A stretch of 41,344 nucleotides of DNA from Psychrobacter sp. UBA3480. Lineage in GTDB: Bacteria; Pseudomonadota; Gammaproteobacteria; Pseudomonadales; Moraxellaceae. The stretch is from positions 1-41,344 of the forward strand of contig NZ_DFQV01000013.1 in the NCBI RefSeq assembly GCF_002377945.1. The letters run 5' to 3'. Position numbers and translations under genes: made by a program. Below the pieces are notes generated by a model that saw nothing but the letters and a program-made list of their open reading frames with translations, searched no databases and had not been told where the DNA came from. This document shows positions 7,510 to 16,003 of this stretch, in pieces (position 1 is the first letter of the stretch; the number at the start of each line of letters is the position of its first letter).

Positions 7510-8757
7510 TTAGTTAGAAAAACGCTGGGCACTAAATGGTGCAAGATTGACCAATGTAGGCTTATCGTGGATCATCTCTTCAACCAGACGACCTGTCATT
7601 GGACCTAAGGTAAAGCCTTGATGGCTGTGACCAAATGCAAACCATAGTTTGTCATGCTTGTCAGCAGGACCGATTACTGGCTTCATATCAGGCATACAAG
7701 GACGTGACCCTGCCCATGCTTCACTCTCAACCGCATCTTCTAATGGCAAGATTTTTTTAGCCAGCTTCAATACGGTTTTTAACTGACCAAAGTTCTTTGG
7801 CGCATTCATCGTGGTCATCTCAGCACCAGTAGTGATACGGATACCCTGCTGCATCGGCCCCATCACAAAGCCTTTGTCCATATCAAACATACTGTGATTG
7901 ATGGTGTTCTTTTCTGTCACTTTGAAATGCTGATGATAACCGCGCATTGGGAATAGTGGCAAGTTATAGCCAAGTGGTCTGATCAAATCATTAGACCATG
8001 GGCCTGCTGCGATAACCAATTTGTCACTATAGTAGGTATCGTTATCAGTGATAACTTTCCAGCCTTCGCCATCTTGAACGATTTCTTTTACATCGCTCTC
8101 TTTGATCGTACCCTGCATATCTTGGAAGTTTTTTGCATAAGCTTTCACGAGCGAGCTTGGGTTCGATACTTGCCAAGAGTTTTTCCAATGAATTGCACCA
8201 ACAAAACCTTCAAAATTGGCACTAGGCTCCATTGCTTTGAGCTCTTCAAGGTTTAGTACGTTATGCTCAACACCTTGGTTACGCGCGTCGATAGCTGATA
8301 CTTGAGCTTCTTTGAACGTCTCTTCCGAGCGATGCAATTGCAACCAACCATCACGAGTAATGAGCTCGTCAGCATCAGAGGCGCTAATCATGGTTTGATG
8401 CTCACTAGTACAATGCTCAATCAACGTCTGCCACTCTGATTCAATCTTTTTGACTGAAGCAGGTGTAGAGTATTTCCAGTACTGAAGCAGGGCTTGGTGA
8501 TAACGCAAAATGGCTGGAATACGATAGCGAATATCTGTACCTTGGTTTGGCAACACTCTGATCATTTCTGTCAGCTGACGAGGAAAAGGATGTGTATGAA
8601 TGGCTTCGCGCTGAATCAATCCTGCATTGCCATATGAGGTCTCTGACCCTGGCAATTTCTTGTCTAACAATAATACATTTGAGTTATTTTTTTGTAGATG
8701 CCACGCGATTGACGTGCCAACCATACCTGCACCGATAACGATAACTTCGTAGCGCAT
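7510..8757 (-). CDS. DadA-like FAD-dependent oxidoreductase (probable D-amino-acid dehydrogenase)
   Basis: This is a 415-residue flavoprotein of the DAO/DadA family. The N-terminus carries the FAD dinucleotide motif VIGAGMVGTSIAWHL (Gly9, Gly11, Gly14), followed by LLDKKLPGSETSYGNAG, typical of DadA. The C-terminal part has the second flavin-contact region with GSRPCMPDMKPVIGPA and FGHSHQGFTLGPMTGRLV. Such enzymes oxidise D-amino acids (or proline-like amines) to imines, which become keto acids, at the cytoplasmic side of the membrane. The exact substrate is unknown, so no symbol is given. It is followed on the same strand by the RidA-family gene, which could clear the imine product. Confidence 0.9.
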   Translation of the reverse strand: MRYEVIVIGAGMVGTSIAWHLQKNNSNVLLLDKKLPGSETSYGNAGLIQREAIHTHPFPRQLTEMIRVLPNQGTDIRYRIPAILRYHQALLQYWKYSTPASVKKIESEWQTLIEHCTSEHQTMISASDADELITRDGWLQLHRSEETFKEAQVSAIDARNQGVEHNVLNLEELKAMEPSANFEGFVGAIHWKNSWQVSNPSSLVKAYAKNFQDMQGTIKESDVKEIVQDGEGWKVITDNDTYYSDKLVIAAGPWSNDLIRPLGYNLPLFPMRGYHQHFKVTEKNTINHSMFDMDKGFVMGPMQQGIRITTGAEMTTMNAPKNFGQLKTVLKLAKKILPLEDAVESEAWAGSRPCMPDMKPVIGPADKHDKLWFAFGHSHQGFTLGPMTGRLVEEMIHDKPTLVNLAPFSAQRFSN

Positions 8758-9100
8758 AACCTATCCTTTTCTTAGGGTGTTAATACAGAGTATCAAATAT
8801 AAGGGTCTAACAGAATTAGGTGGTAATAGTAACGCATTAGGATAAATTTGAAACCCTTATCTGAGAAATATTTTCGCGTCACATACTTTTGGTTATGGGG
8901 TTTTTGAGAAGGTATTTTTGATAGGAATAATACTAGCTCTGAGCAATAATCTAGCAACAAATTTGATGAAAATAGCGTCAAATTATCCCATTTTTTTGAC
9001 CATGAAACTTTCGACTATTCGAAAGCTCACTTATCGATATTACTGCATAGCCTTATCAGCTTATGTTTAATTGATTAGATAATCAACTAAACATAGAATA
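8758..9100. other. Intergenic region between helicase and DadA-like genes
   Basis: This 343-base stretch holds no convincing gene. A short minus-strand open frame (8793-8981) has no family features. It should contain the promoter of the DadA-like gene (minus strand). The only clear structure is the long palindrome at 9062-9095. Confidence 0.5.
9062..9095. repeat. 34-bp near-perfect palindrome downstream of the helicase gene
   Basis: The 16-base arms TATGTTTAATTGATTA and TAATCAACTAAACATA pair at 15 of 16 positions around a 2-base centre. It begins just after the helicase stop codon (minus strand). No T-run follows on either strand, so a protein-binding site or an mRNA-end hairpin is as likely as a terminator. 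Confidence 0.75.
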
Positions 9101-11290
9101 TTACCACCAAATGGGATCATCGTCTTCTATCATGGTTCGCCTTGTCGTCTCAACCGTTACCTCTTCTGCAGATAGCTCAGCGATAAAACGTGACGGTTTG
9201 TCAAAGTATCCAGAATAACTAGAGAAGTAGTTTGGTGCGGTCAGATATAACTGCGTTTTGGCACGACTACAGGCAACATAAAACAGCTTACGCTCTTCTT
9301 CTAATGCTTCAAAGTCATCCAAAGAACGATGATGCGGCGTGATACCATCTACCAATGAGTTAACAAACACTACTGGCCACTCAAGCCCTTTAGCACTATG
9401 AATGGTCGAGATAGTGACTTTGTCATTGCTACTGTCTTGTCCATTATCCGAATTGCCCATCACGGCAACTGAATCATTAGGCGGGTCTAAAGCGAGATTT
9501 TCTAAAAAACTATCAAGGCTTGTGTGCTCTGTCGCTAAGTTCTTTAATACCCGAAAGTCTTCGGTACGCTCACGCCAATTGTCTTCGATAAGCTTTAACA
9601 CTGGAAGATAAAACTCAAGAATATGTTCAATAGCTGTCTCGACTAATTCAGCTTGCTGTGCCTTGGTAAGCGCATGATATAGAGGTTCTAGCTGCTCGCT
9701 TTTTTTCGCAAAGGGCGCTGCCAGTAAAGATTCAAACGCATTGTTGTCAGCAGTAATAGCTTGGGTTAAGCGCGTCGCCGTCACTGCACCCACCCCTTTA
9801 AACAAGGTTAAAATTCGATGCCAAGCAATTGTGTCATTTGGGTTATAGAGTATTTTGACAAAGGCCAATACGTCTTTGATATGACGTCTTTCAATGAACT
9901 TGATACCACCCACGACGATAAAGGGAATATTGCGCGCCATAAACTCTAGCTGTACGTAATTGGACTGAAAAGACGTACGGCATAATACTGCAAAGTCGTT
10001 GTAGTCATACTCTGGCTTTAGCGCGACAATCTTATCAGTGATATAGCCCGCTTCTTTTGGCTCATCACTGAGTCGTCGAAATACTGGTTTGTGTCCTTCT
10101 ATCGGCGCATCAGAATATAGCTGCTTTTGATAGCCTAGCGTGATTTGCGCTGACAAAGCATTGATATAGTTTAAAACGGACGGCAAGCTGCGATAATTTT
10201 GTTCAAGCTTAATAAGTTTGGCTTGAGGATAAGTCTCACCGAACAGAAGAATGTTTTCATAATTGGCACCGCGAAACGCGTAAATACTTTGATTGTCGTC
10301 ACCAACTACCATCAGCGATACCGACTCAGGCTCACATATTAAATCAATTAGCTGCTTCTGCGGAATATTGGTATCTTGGTATTCATCAACCATAATATAG
10401 CGATACTGGCTTTGCAGCAGCTGTCGAAAGGTATCATTGGTCTTCAAATGACGTACGACTTGGCTGATGATGTCATCAAAATCATATAAGTGATTGGCGC
10501 GCTTATACTCATGGAAATCAACTGCCAGCTGCTCGATAATAGGAATATGTACGGCAATATCTGGGTAGTTACTTTCGATTAAGTCGCGAATATGTATACG
10601 TCTGTTTCTAGACGTCGAGATGATATTTTGCAGCGTTTTTTTGCGCGGAAAGGCTTGTGACTTGGTCTGATTAGGATACTTTTTTTCTTTATGCACCAAG
10701 TCGATAGCATCCTCACTATCACCCGTATCCAAAATCGTAAATCGCGGATTGATACCAAGCAGCCCTGAATATTGACGCAGCAACATATTACAAAACGAGT
10801 GAAAAGTACCACTAGTGATATCGTTGAGCCGCTTATCAGTTGGCAGTTTATCCTTGGCCAAATCCTCATCAGATAAACTATTAGTCAATAAAGTCTTTGC
10901 ACGATTCTTGATTTCATTGGCGGCTTTACGCGTAAAAGTCAGTAGCAAGATGCTTTTGGGCGTGACCCCGTTCTCTAACAAATAACTGGTCCGGTACGTG
11001 AGCGTTTTGGTCTTACCAGAGCCTGCACCTGCAATGACCAACACTTTGCCTTCGATAGTTGTGGCTGCTAATAACTGGTCAAGATTTAACTCACGGGCAT
11101 AGTCTATTTTTAATCCTAATTCATTATTCAACCTTTCTTCTAACAGCTCAATATTTGCATCGTCATTAGCATCGATTAAATTTGCCTCTAGCTTTTTAAT
11201 CGCCTTTTCCAGACGTGCCAGCTTGGGCTTAATCTCAAGGAAGTTCTGCGGGTATTTATAGTGGCGTGTGTCAAAAATCGAGGTTGTCAT
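9101..11290 (-). CDS. UvrD/Rep-type superfamily 1 DNA helicase
   Basis: This is an ATP-dependent DNA helicase of 729 residues. The Walker A motif AGAGSGKT is at residues 87-94. Motif Ia follows (LLLTFTRKAANEI), then the Walker B/DExx box MVDEYQDTN, motif III GDDNQSIYAFRGA, motif IV LEQNYRS, and late motifs V and VI (STIHSAKGLEWPVVFV, EEERKLFYVACSRAK). In UvrD and Rep the Walker A motif lies about 55-60 residues nearer the N-terminus. Here an extra N-terminal segment of that size, predicted helical and charged, precedes it. The likely role is repair or clearing of stalled forks, but UvrD, Rep and PcrA relatives cannot be separated safely. No strong ribosome site is visible. It is divergent from ychF. 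Confidence 0.92.
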   Translation of the reverse strand: MTTSIFDTRHYKYPQNFLEIKPKLARLEKAIKKLEANLIDANDDANIELLEERLNNELGLKIDYARELNLDQLLAATTIEGKVLVIAGAGSGKTKTLTYRTSYLLENGVTPKSILLLTFTRKAANEIKNRAKTLLTNSLSDEDLAKDKLPTDKRLNDITSGTFHSFCNMLLRQYSGLLGINPRFTILDTGDSEDAIDLVHKEKKYPNQTKSQAFPRKKTLQNIISTSRNRRIHIRDLIESNYPDIAVHIPIIEQLAVDFHEYKRANHLYDFDDIISQVVRHLKTNDTFRQLLQSQYRYIMVDEYQDTNIPQKQLIDLICEPESVSLMVVGDDNQSIYAFRGANYENILLFGETYPQAKLIKLEQNYRSLPSVLNYINALSAQITLGYQKQLYSDAPIEGHKPVFRRLSDEPKEAGYITDKIVALKPEYDYNDFAVLCRTSFQSNYVQLEFMARNIPFIVVGGIKFIERRHIKDVLAFVKILYNPNDTIAWHRILTLFKGVGAVTATRLTQAITADNNAFESLLAAPFAKKSEQLEPLYHALTKAQQAELVETAIEHILEFYLPVLKLIEDNWRERTEDFRVLKNLATEHTSLDSFLENLALDPPNDSVAVMGNSDNGQDSSNDKVTISTIHSAKGLEWPVVFVNSLVDGITPHHRSLDDFEALEEERKLFYVACSRAKTQLYLTAPNYFSSYSGYFDKPSRFIAELSAEEVTVETTRRTMIEDDDPIWW

Positions 11291-11699
11291 TGTCTAAAAT
11301 TGCCTTACATTTTATTTTGGCGATATTATCAGCTTATATCTGACTGTTTATAGCTTTAGAATAAGTATTATTTGCTAAACCTAGCAGAATATATGTGCTG
11401 AATTTATGTGAACTTTAAGCCCTTATTCATACGTGACAGTTTACCATATTAAAAAATAGGGTTTATCAGCCCACATAAGCTATGCGTCACTCTTATTGAT
11501 TCGCCTTATTCATTTTTAAGCTCCTAATATGACCTGCTTTTATCATAAAGCTGCTTATCATTATCAGGTAAAAACCTGAGCATATACCGTAACAACCTCA
11601 CCCCTATTCAGGTAAATTTGCTACAATGTGCCCAATTTTGATTTATCATTTAACCAAACTTTATACCAACTGATTTTATTAATACATTGAGAGAATGTT
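11291..11699. other. Divergent promoter region between helicase and ychF
   Basis: This 409-base AT-rich region has no gene. It contains the palindrome TCAGGTaaaaACCTGA (11564-11579) and a second TTCAGGTAAA at 11607-11616, next to the ychF -10 box. It is large for a simple divergent promoter pair. Confidence 0.5.
11619..11627 (+). promoter_or_regulatory. Extended -10 promoter of ychF
   Basis: TGCTACAAT fits the extended -10 form TGnTATAAT with one mismatch. No good -35 is visible. A start near 11634 would give a leader of about 66 bases. Confidence 0.5.
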
Positions 11700-12791
11700 A
11701 TGGGTTTTAATTGCGGCATCGTCGGCCTACCAAACGTGGGTAAATCCACCTTGTTTAATGCGTTGACCAAAGCGGGTATCGCCGCTGAAAACTTTCCATT
11801 TTGTACCAAAGATCCCAACACGGGTATCGTGCCAGTACCAGATCCACGCCTAAAGCAACTGGCTGATATCGTCAATCCTGAACGCGTATTACCAACGACG
11901 ATGGAGTTTGTCGATATCGCAGGTTTGGTGGCAGGCGCATCGAAAGGCGAAGGTATGGGTAACCAGTTCCTAGCCAACATCCGTGAGACCGATGCAATTG
12001 CTCATGTTGTACGCTGTTTTGATGATGACAACGTCGTACACGTTGATGGCCGTGTTAGCCCGATTGATGATATCGAAACCATCAACACTGAACTGGCACT
12101 TGCAGATTTAGAAGCTGTTGAGCGCGCAATCCACAACCAAACCAAAAAGGCTAAAGGTGGTGATAAGGACGCGCAAGCATTGCTTGATGTGTTCAAAAAA
12201 GTTGAACCATTATTAGCAGAAGGTAAAGCGGCTCGTGCAGCTAACCTAGATGCTGATGAGAAAAAGCTGATCAGAAGTTATGGTTTAATTACGCTAAAGC
12301 CAACCATGTATATCGCTAACGTTTCTGAAGATGGTTTTGAAAATAACCCATACCTTGACGCTGTTCGTGACTATGCCACTGGTGAAGACTCTATCGTTAT
12401 CGCGCTATGTAACCAGATCGAATCTGAAATTGCGCAGCTCGATGAAGACGACAAAAAAGACTTCCTAGCTGAGATGGATATGGAAGAAGCCGGCCTTGAT
12501 CAAGTAATCCGCGGTGGTTATGACTTGCTTGATATGCAGACTTACTTTACCGCTGGTGTAAAAGAAGTACGTGCTTGGACTGTCGCTATTGGTGCGACAG
12601 CGCCGCAAGCAGCTGGCGTGATCCATACTGATTTTGAGCGCGGCTTTATTCGCGCTGAAGTCATTGCGTATGACGACTTTATCGAATACAACGGTGAGAA
12701 AGGTGCTGCTGCTGCTGGCAAGTCACGTCTAGAAGGTAAAACTTACATCGTGCAAGATGGCGACGTGATGCACTTTAGATTTAACGTGTAA
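11700..12791 (+). CDS. ychF: Ribosome-associated ATPase YchF (OLA1 family)
   Basis: This is a 363-residue Obg-related P-loop ATPase, full length for YchF. It binds ribosomes and is linked to translation and the oxidative stress response. The Walker A motif GLPNVGKST is at residues 9-17 and the G3 motif [10 protein letters not shown] at about 72-81. In place of the GTP-specific NKxD, the sequence has NVSE (residues 207-210), the change that gives YchF its preference for ATP. The C-terminal TGS domain is present ([13 protein letters not shown] onward, ending in [13 protein letters not shown]). The ribosome site GAGAG lies 6 bases before the ATG. It is followed by its own terminator. Confidence 0.97.
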   Translation: MGFNCGIVGLPNVGKSTLFNALTKAGIAAENFPFCTKDPNTGIVPVPDPRLKQLADIVNPERVLPTTMEFVDIAGLVAGASKGEGMGNQFLANIRETDAIAHVVRCFDDDNVVHVDGRVSPIDDIETINTELALADLEAVERAIHNQTKKAKGGDKDAQALLDVFKKVEPLLAEGKAARAANLDADEKKLIRSYGLITLKPTMYIANVSEDGFENNPYLDAVRDYATGEDSIVIALCNQIESEIAQLDEDDKKDFLAEMDMEEAGLDQVIRGGYDLLDMQTYFTAGVKEVRAWTVAIGATAPQAAGVIHTDFERGFIRAEVIAYDDFIEYNGEKGAAAAGKSRLEGKTYIVQDGDVMHFRFNV

Positions 12792-12822
12792 TTTTAAATA
12801 GTATAGCCTGTTTAAAGTTAAT

Positions 12823-12863
12823 TAGCCGGTGTTGGATATTCTCCATCATCGGCTTTATTTTAC
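12823..12863 (+). terminator. Rho-independent terminator of ychF
   Basis: AGCCGGTGTTGG and CCATCATCGGCT form a 12-bp stem with two G-U pairs around ATATTCT, then TTTATTTTA. Confidence 0.85.
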
Positions 12864-12919
12864 CTATATATTGTTATATTATAACATATCTTTATATTGC
12901 TTATTTGAGGACTTATACT

Positions 12920-13519
12920 GTGGCTAATTACTTCTCTTTCTCTAAACTTGCAGGTATGACTATACTAGGTAGTGTGATGGCAGGCTCCCTATTGGGCTGT
13001 CAGCCGAACAACGATTCCGATGCAGCGGTATCTGAAGGTGCACCAGTAGATAATCACGCCGAGCATGAACAAGGTCATGAGATGCATGATGATAAAGAGC
13101 ATGAAGATCACGACCACGAAGAGCATAGTGATATGGAACACGATCATGAAGATCACAGTCATGAGAGTCATAGCCACGAAGAACATACGCACGCAGGTCA
13201 TGATCATGCAGCACACGCCAGCAACAGCACTCCTTTCTCTTGTGAGCCTACTGCTACTATTGGCGTTTCTTATCATAGCGACAGTACACCACAGACAGCA
13301 CATTTACTCATCGATGGTATCGAATACGATTTAACAGCTACTGCTAATAGTGAAACTGATGCTGATAAGGGCATCTATACCAGTGATATCGGATTAGACG
13401 ATACCCACGGCATCATATGGCAAGTAAATGGAGACAAAGCCACATTGCTTAATAAAACACTGGACAGCGATGTAGCTATCGATAAGGAAGACGTACTTTT
13501 TAACTGTCAAAAGTCTTAA
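12920..13519 (+). CDS. His-rich lipoprotein with MliC-like C-terminal domain
   Basis: This is a 199-residue predicted lipoprotein. I choose the GTG at 12920 because GAGG lies 9 bases upstream; a TTG at 12905 is also in frame. The signal peptide ends in a lipobox SLLGC, with lipidated Cys27. A strikingly His/Asp/Glu-rich stretch follows (about residues 45-98, 19 histidines, many as HDH, HSH and EEH), typical of Zn, Ni or Cu binding. The last 90 residues run from FSCEPTATIGVSY to LFNCQKS. They look like an MliC-type lysozyme-inhibitor domain: one Cys at each end and a GIIWQVNGDKATLL segment matching the WWxKGxxATL core (my reading). The combination suggests an outer-membrane metal-binding protein, lysozyme inhibitor, or both. 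Confidence 0.8.
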   Translation: MANYFSFSKLAGMTILGSVMAGSLLGCQPNNDSDAAVSEGAPVDNHAEHEQGHEMHDDKEHEDHDHEEHSDMEHDHEDHSHESHSHEEHTHAGHDHAAHASNSTPFSCEPTATIGVSYHSDSTPQTAHLLIDGIEYDLTATANSETDADKGIYTSDIGLDDTHGIIWQVNGDKATLLNKTLDSDVAIDKEDVLFNCQKS

Positions 13520-13534
13520 TATAGTCGTTTCAAT

Positions 13535-13735
13535 ATAATTTAAATACAAGCAAGGCGAGTGAAATTACTACAAATAGTAGGCTAAGCAAAACTGGCACCG
13601 TATCCAATTTATAGGGCATCAACTCTAGTCAAAGAAGTCTAAAATGAGTACAAGGTAGCCGACTACAGATTGTACAAATAGTACCTCTAAGGAGGGTAAC
13701 GCCGTAGCCGTTTAGTAGTTCTCTGACTATATAGC
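13535..13735. repeat. Intergenic repeat-like element with inverted ends
   Basis: This non-coding stretch lies between the lipoprotein and dgt. CTCTAGTCAAAGAAGTCTAA (13623-13642) is mirrored imperfectly by TTTAGTAGTTCTCTGACTAT (13711-13730). The core TACAAATAGTA followed by CTAAG occurs twice (13569-13579 and 13673-13683), each able to fold on itself. The composition is less AT-rich than other gaps here. It looks like a dispersed intergenic repeat of the kind found in Psychrobacter genomes (inference from memory; other copies were not seen in this window). Confidence 0.45.
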
Positions 13736-13738
13736 TGT

Positions 13739-13778
13739 ACCAAGGGCGCTATTTTGCTATGCTAGAGGCTCCCTTGGT
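13739..13778 (+). promoter_or_regulatory. Inverted repeat just upstream of dgt
   Basis: ACCAAGGG (13739-13746) and CCCTTGGT (13771-13778) form a perfect 8-bp stem around 24 bases. The right arm ends 6 bases before the dgt ATG, so if transcribed the hairpin would cover the ribosome entry region. Confidence 0.5.
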
Positions 13779-13783
13779 TCCGG

Positions 13784-15208
13784 ATGTTTAATATGCTAAG
13801 TACTCCAACCTCTTCGTCGTCCCCTACCGCACAATGGTCACATCTCCTCAACTCACAGCGTCTTGGTGCTTTCAAAAAATTTAACGCCAATACCAGTACT
13901 CGCTCTCAGTTTCATAAAGACTATGACAGACTGGTATTTTCTCACTCTTTTCGCCAGTTAAATCAGAAAACCCAAGTCCATCCATTGACCAATCAACTTG
14001 GTATTCATACGCGCCTGACTCACTCGCTAGAAGTGTCTTCTATTGGTCGCTCTTTGGGAATGATGGCCGCCGAAAAAATTCATGACGCATTAGGTAGCGG
14101 CCTACCAGCAGGAGTCTCACCAGCAGATGTCGGCGTGATTGTACAAGCGGCTTGTCTCGCTCATGACATTGGTAATCCGCCTTTTGGCCATGCTGGAGAG
14201 TATGCGATTCGTGATTGGTTTAGACAACCTGAACCGCAAGCAATTTTGCAAAATTTAAGCAGCAACGAGCGATTAGACTTACTGGCATACGAGGGTAATG
14301 CTCAAGGGTTTCGCCTATTGGCACGTAATGAGCATCATCCTGACAAGGGTGGCATGCGACTTACCTGTGCCACGCTAGGCGCGTTTATGAAATATCCGTG
14401 GTTTGCGACTCACAGCAACGATGTCAATGACAACCATTATAATGTGCAAAAATTTGGCTGCTTTTATAGCGAAGCGTCTCAACTAGAAGAGTTAGCTGCG
14501 TGTTTGCACTTACCGCGCTCAGAGCAACACGATGGCTTTGCGCGCCATCCATTGGCTTATCTGCTAGAAGCGGCAGATGACATCTGTTATGCGCTAATCG
14601 ATTTAGAAGATGGCATCAATCTGAATATGCTAACCTATGGCGAAGTTGCCACGATATTTTATGAGCTAATTGGTGAACGTCCGAGTAGCGTAAACTTGCC
14701 AGCGCATATGTCTGTCAGACAAAGCCTCGCCTCCCTGCGCGCACGAGCCATGATGCGTTTGGTCAATACAGTTACCGATGCTTTTGTAGCCAATAGTGAT
14801 GCATTACTAGCTGGTACACTTCAAGGCAGCCTATTTGCCCATTGCGATACCAGCGTACAAAATGGTATCAATCAAGCTAAGCAGCTGGCACGCGAAAAAA
14901 TATTTAATCATCCGAGCAAAGTAAGAATGGAGTTAATGGCCAATCAATGCTTGCATAGCCTATTGAATGCCTTTATGCCGCTCGCTTGGACAGGGTCTCA
15001 ATCTGTTACTATGCAGCCGCCGATGTCTTTTGAGCAGCAACGTCTGTTAAGATTGCTACAGCCCCATCTTGACGAACATCGCCGCATCTTGTCTGACGAT
15101 ATCTATCATAACGTCTTAAATATTTTGGATTTTATTACAGGTATGAATGACCATGAAGCTTATCGACTGGCGCAAGAATTGCAAGGCCATTGGGGCACAG
15201 TGGTTTAA
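13784..15208 (+). CDS. dgt: dGTP triphosphohydrolase (dGTPase)
   Basis: This is an HD-domain enzyme that splits dGTP to deoxyguanosine and triphosphate, a nucleotide-pool function. It has 474 residues, in the range of Dgt. The metal-site motifs are visible: HTRLTHSLEVSSIGRSLG (His80), AHDIGNPPFGHAGE (His127, Asp128, His136) and LEAADDICYALIDLEDG with the later aspartate. A second ATG in frame at 13793 is possible; neither start has a clear ribosome site. A hairpin of 8-bp arms lies just before the start. The FabR-like regulator gene follows 104 bases later on the same strand. Confidence 0.93.
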   Translation: MFNMLSTPTSSSSPTAQWSHLLNSQRLGAFKKFNANTSTRSQFHKDYDRLVFSHSFRQLNQKTQVHPLTNQLGIHTRLTHSLEVSSIGRSLGMMAAEKIHDALGSGLPAGVSPADVGVIVQAACLAHDIGNPPFGHAGEYAIRDWFRQPEPQAILQNLSSNERLDLLAYEGNAQGFRLLARNEHHPDKGGMRLTCATLGAFMKYPWFATHSNDVNDNHYNVQKFGCFYSEASQLEELAACLHLPRSEQHDGFARHPLAYLLEAADDICYALIDLEDGINLNMLTYGEVATIFYELIGERPSSVNLPAHMSVRQSLASLRARAMMRLVNTVTDAFVANSDALLAGTLQGSLFAHCDTSVQNGINQAKQLAREKIFNHPSKVRMELMANQCLHSLLNAFMPLAWTGSQSVTMQPPMSFEQQRLLRLLQPHLDEHRRILSDDIYHNVLNILDFITGMNDHEAYRLAQELQGHWGTVV

Positions 15209-15247
15209 AATACCAGTGCAGGTTTAGTAAATTAACACGAATGGCGT

Positions 15248-15274
15248 ATTTCAGTCGTATTTATGCGTTGAAAT
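15248..15274. promoter_or_regulatory. Palindromic candidate operator of the TetR/FabR-like gene
   Basis: ATTTCA (15248-15253) and TGAAAT (15269-15274) are perfect inverted arms, with further symmetry inside (CGTAT / ATGCG). It ends 38 bases before the regulator's start, where autoregulation would be expected. Confidence 0.45.
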
Positions 15275-15312
15275 GAGTATGATAAACACCTACCGGACAA
15301 TTTTGAAATATT

Positions 15313-15993
15313 ATGAGCAGTCGCGAACAAAAGAAACTTCAAACTCGGCACGCCTTTTTTAATGCTGTGCTCGATTTATGTATGACAGGGCAATCTTTTA
15401 GCTCTATCAGTCTCAGACAAGTAACACGCGAGGTTGGCGTTGTGCCGACGGCGTTTTATCGCCATTTTGATGATATGGAGTCACTCGGGCGCGCTTTGGT
15501 CATTGAGGAATTGGGCGGTACGTTAGCCACGTTAAGTGATAGCCTGCAGATTGGCCGCAAACGTAGCTTCGATCGTCAAATCGCAAAAAGTATTCAGCTA
15601 TTCTTGTATATGGTCAGCGATCAGCCTTACTACTGGCAGTTCTTGGTCAGTGAGCGTTATGGTGGATCAGAAGCAGTACGCAAAGCCATCAATGAGTTGA
15701 TTAAGATACATGCTCAAGGGTTGGCCGACGACTTAGCGTTGCAGCCAGCGTTTACCCATATCAATGCTTATGACCGTCGCCTATTGGCGGAGGCTGGCGT
15801 GAATATGTTCTTCTCTTGGATTATTGATTGGCTAGAGCTGACTTACACGGAAGATCACGATGATGAAATTGATCTAAACGAAATCGAAGAGAACAAGCAG
15901 CTAATGCTACATAACTGTACTCGTCAAGCACAAATGCTTTTTTACGGAGCATATAATTGGAAGTCTAGTGAAGAAACACGCCTCAAAGACTAA
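15313..15993 (+). CDS. TetR-family regulator, FabR/DesT-like
   Basis: This is a 226-residue TetR-family repressor. The N-terminal helix-turn-helix is clear (SFSSISLRQVTREVGVVPTA, then FYRHFDDMESLG, about residues 30-62). This pattern, SLRxVxREVGxxPTAFYRHF, and the later YWQFLVSERYGGSEAVRKAI match the FabR/DesT branch that senses acyl-CoA or acyl-ACP saturation and represses unsaturated fatty-acid genes. The family role is established; the target here is not shown, and no desaturase or fabB gene is in the window. It ends only 10 bases from the convergent gspK, with no terminator between. Confidence 0.85.
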   Translation: MSSREQKKLQTRHAFFNAVLDLCMTGQSFSSISLRQVTREVGVVPTAFYRHFDDMESLGRALVIEELGGTLATLSDSLQIGRKRSFDRQIAKSIQLFLYMVSDQPYYWQFLVSERYGGSEAVRKAINELIKIHAQGLADDLALQPAFTHINAYDRRLLAEAGVNMFFSWIIDWLELTYTEDHDDEIDLNEIEENKQLMLHNCTRQAQMLFYGAYNWKSSEETRLKD

Positions 15994-16003
15994 ATACCAT
16001 CTG

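Noticed and set aside
8793..8981. Open frame of 62 codons on the minus strand
   Set aside because: There are no family features, no ribosome site, and an odd Leu/Tyr-rich composition.
13065..13210. CRISPR-like or tandem repeat in the His-rich region
   Set aside because: The short repeated CATGAAGATCA-like words come from His/Glu/Asp codons; there is no regular repeat-spacer pattern.
12960..13303. His/Met-rich frames opposite the His-rich lipoprotein
   Set aside because: They mirror the repetitive CAT/GAT codons of the real gene on the other strands and frames.
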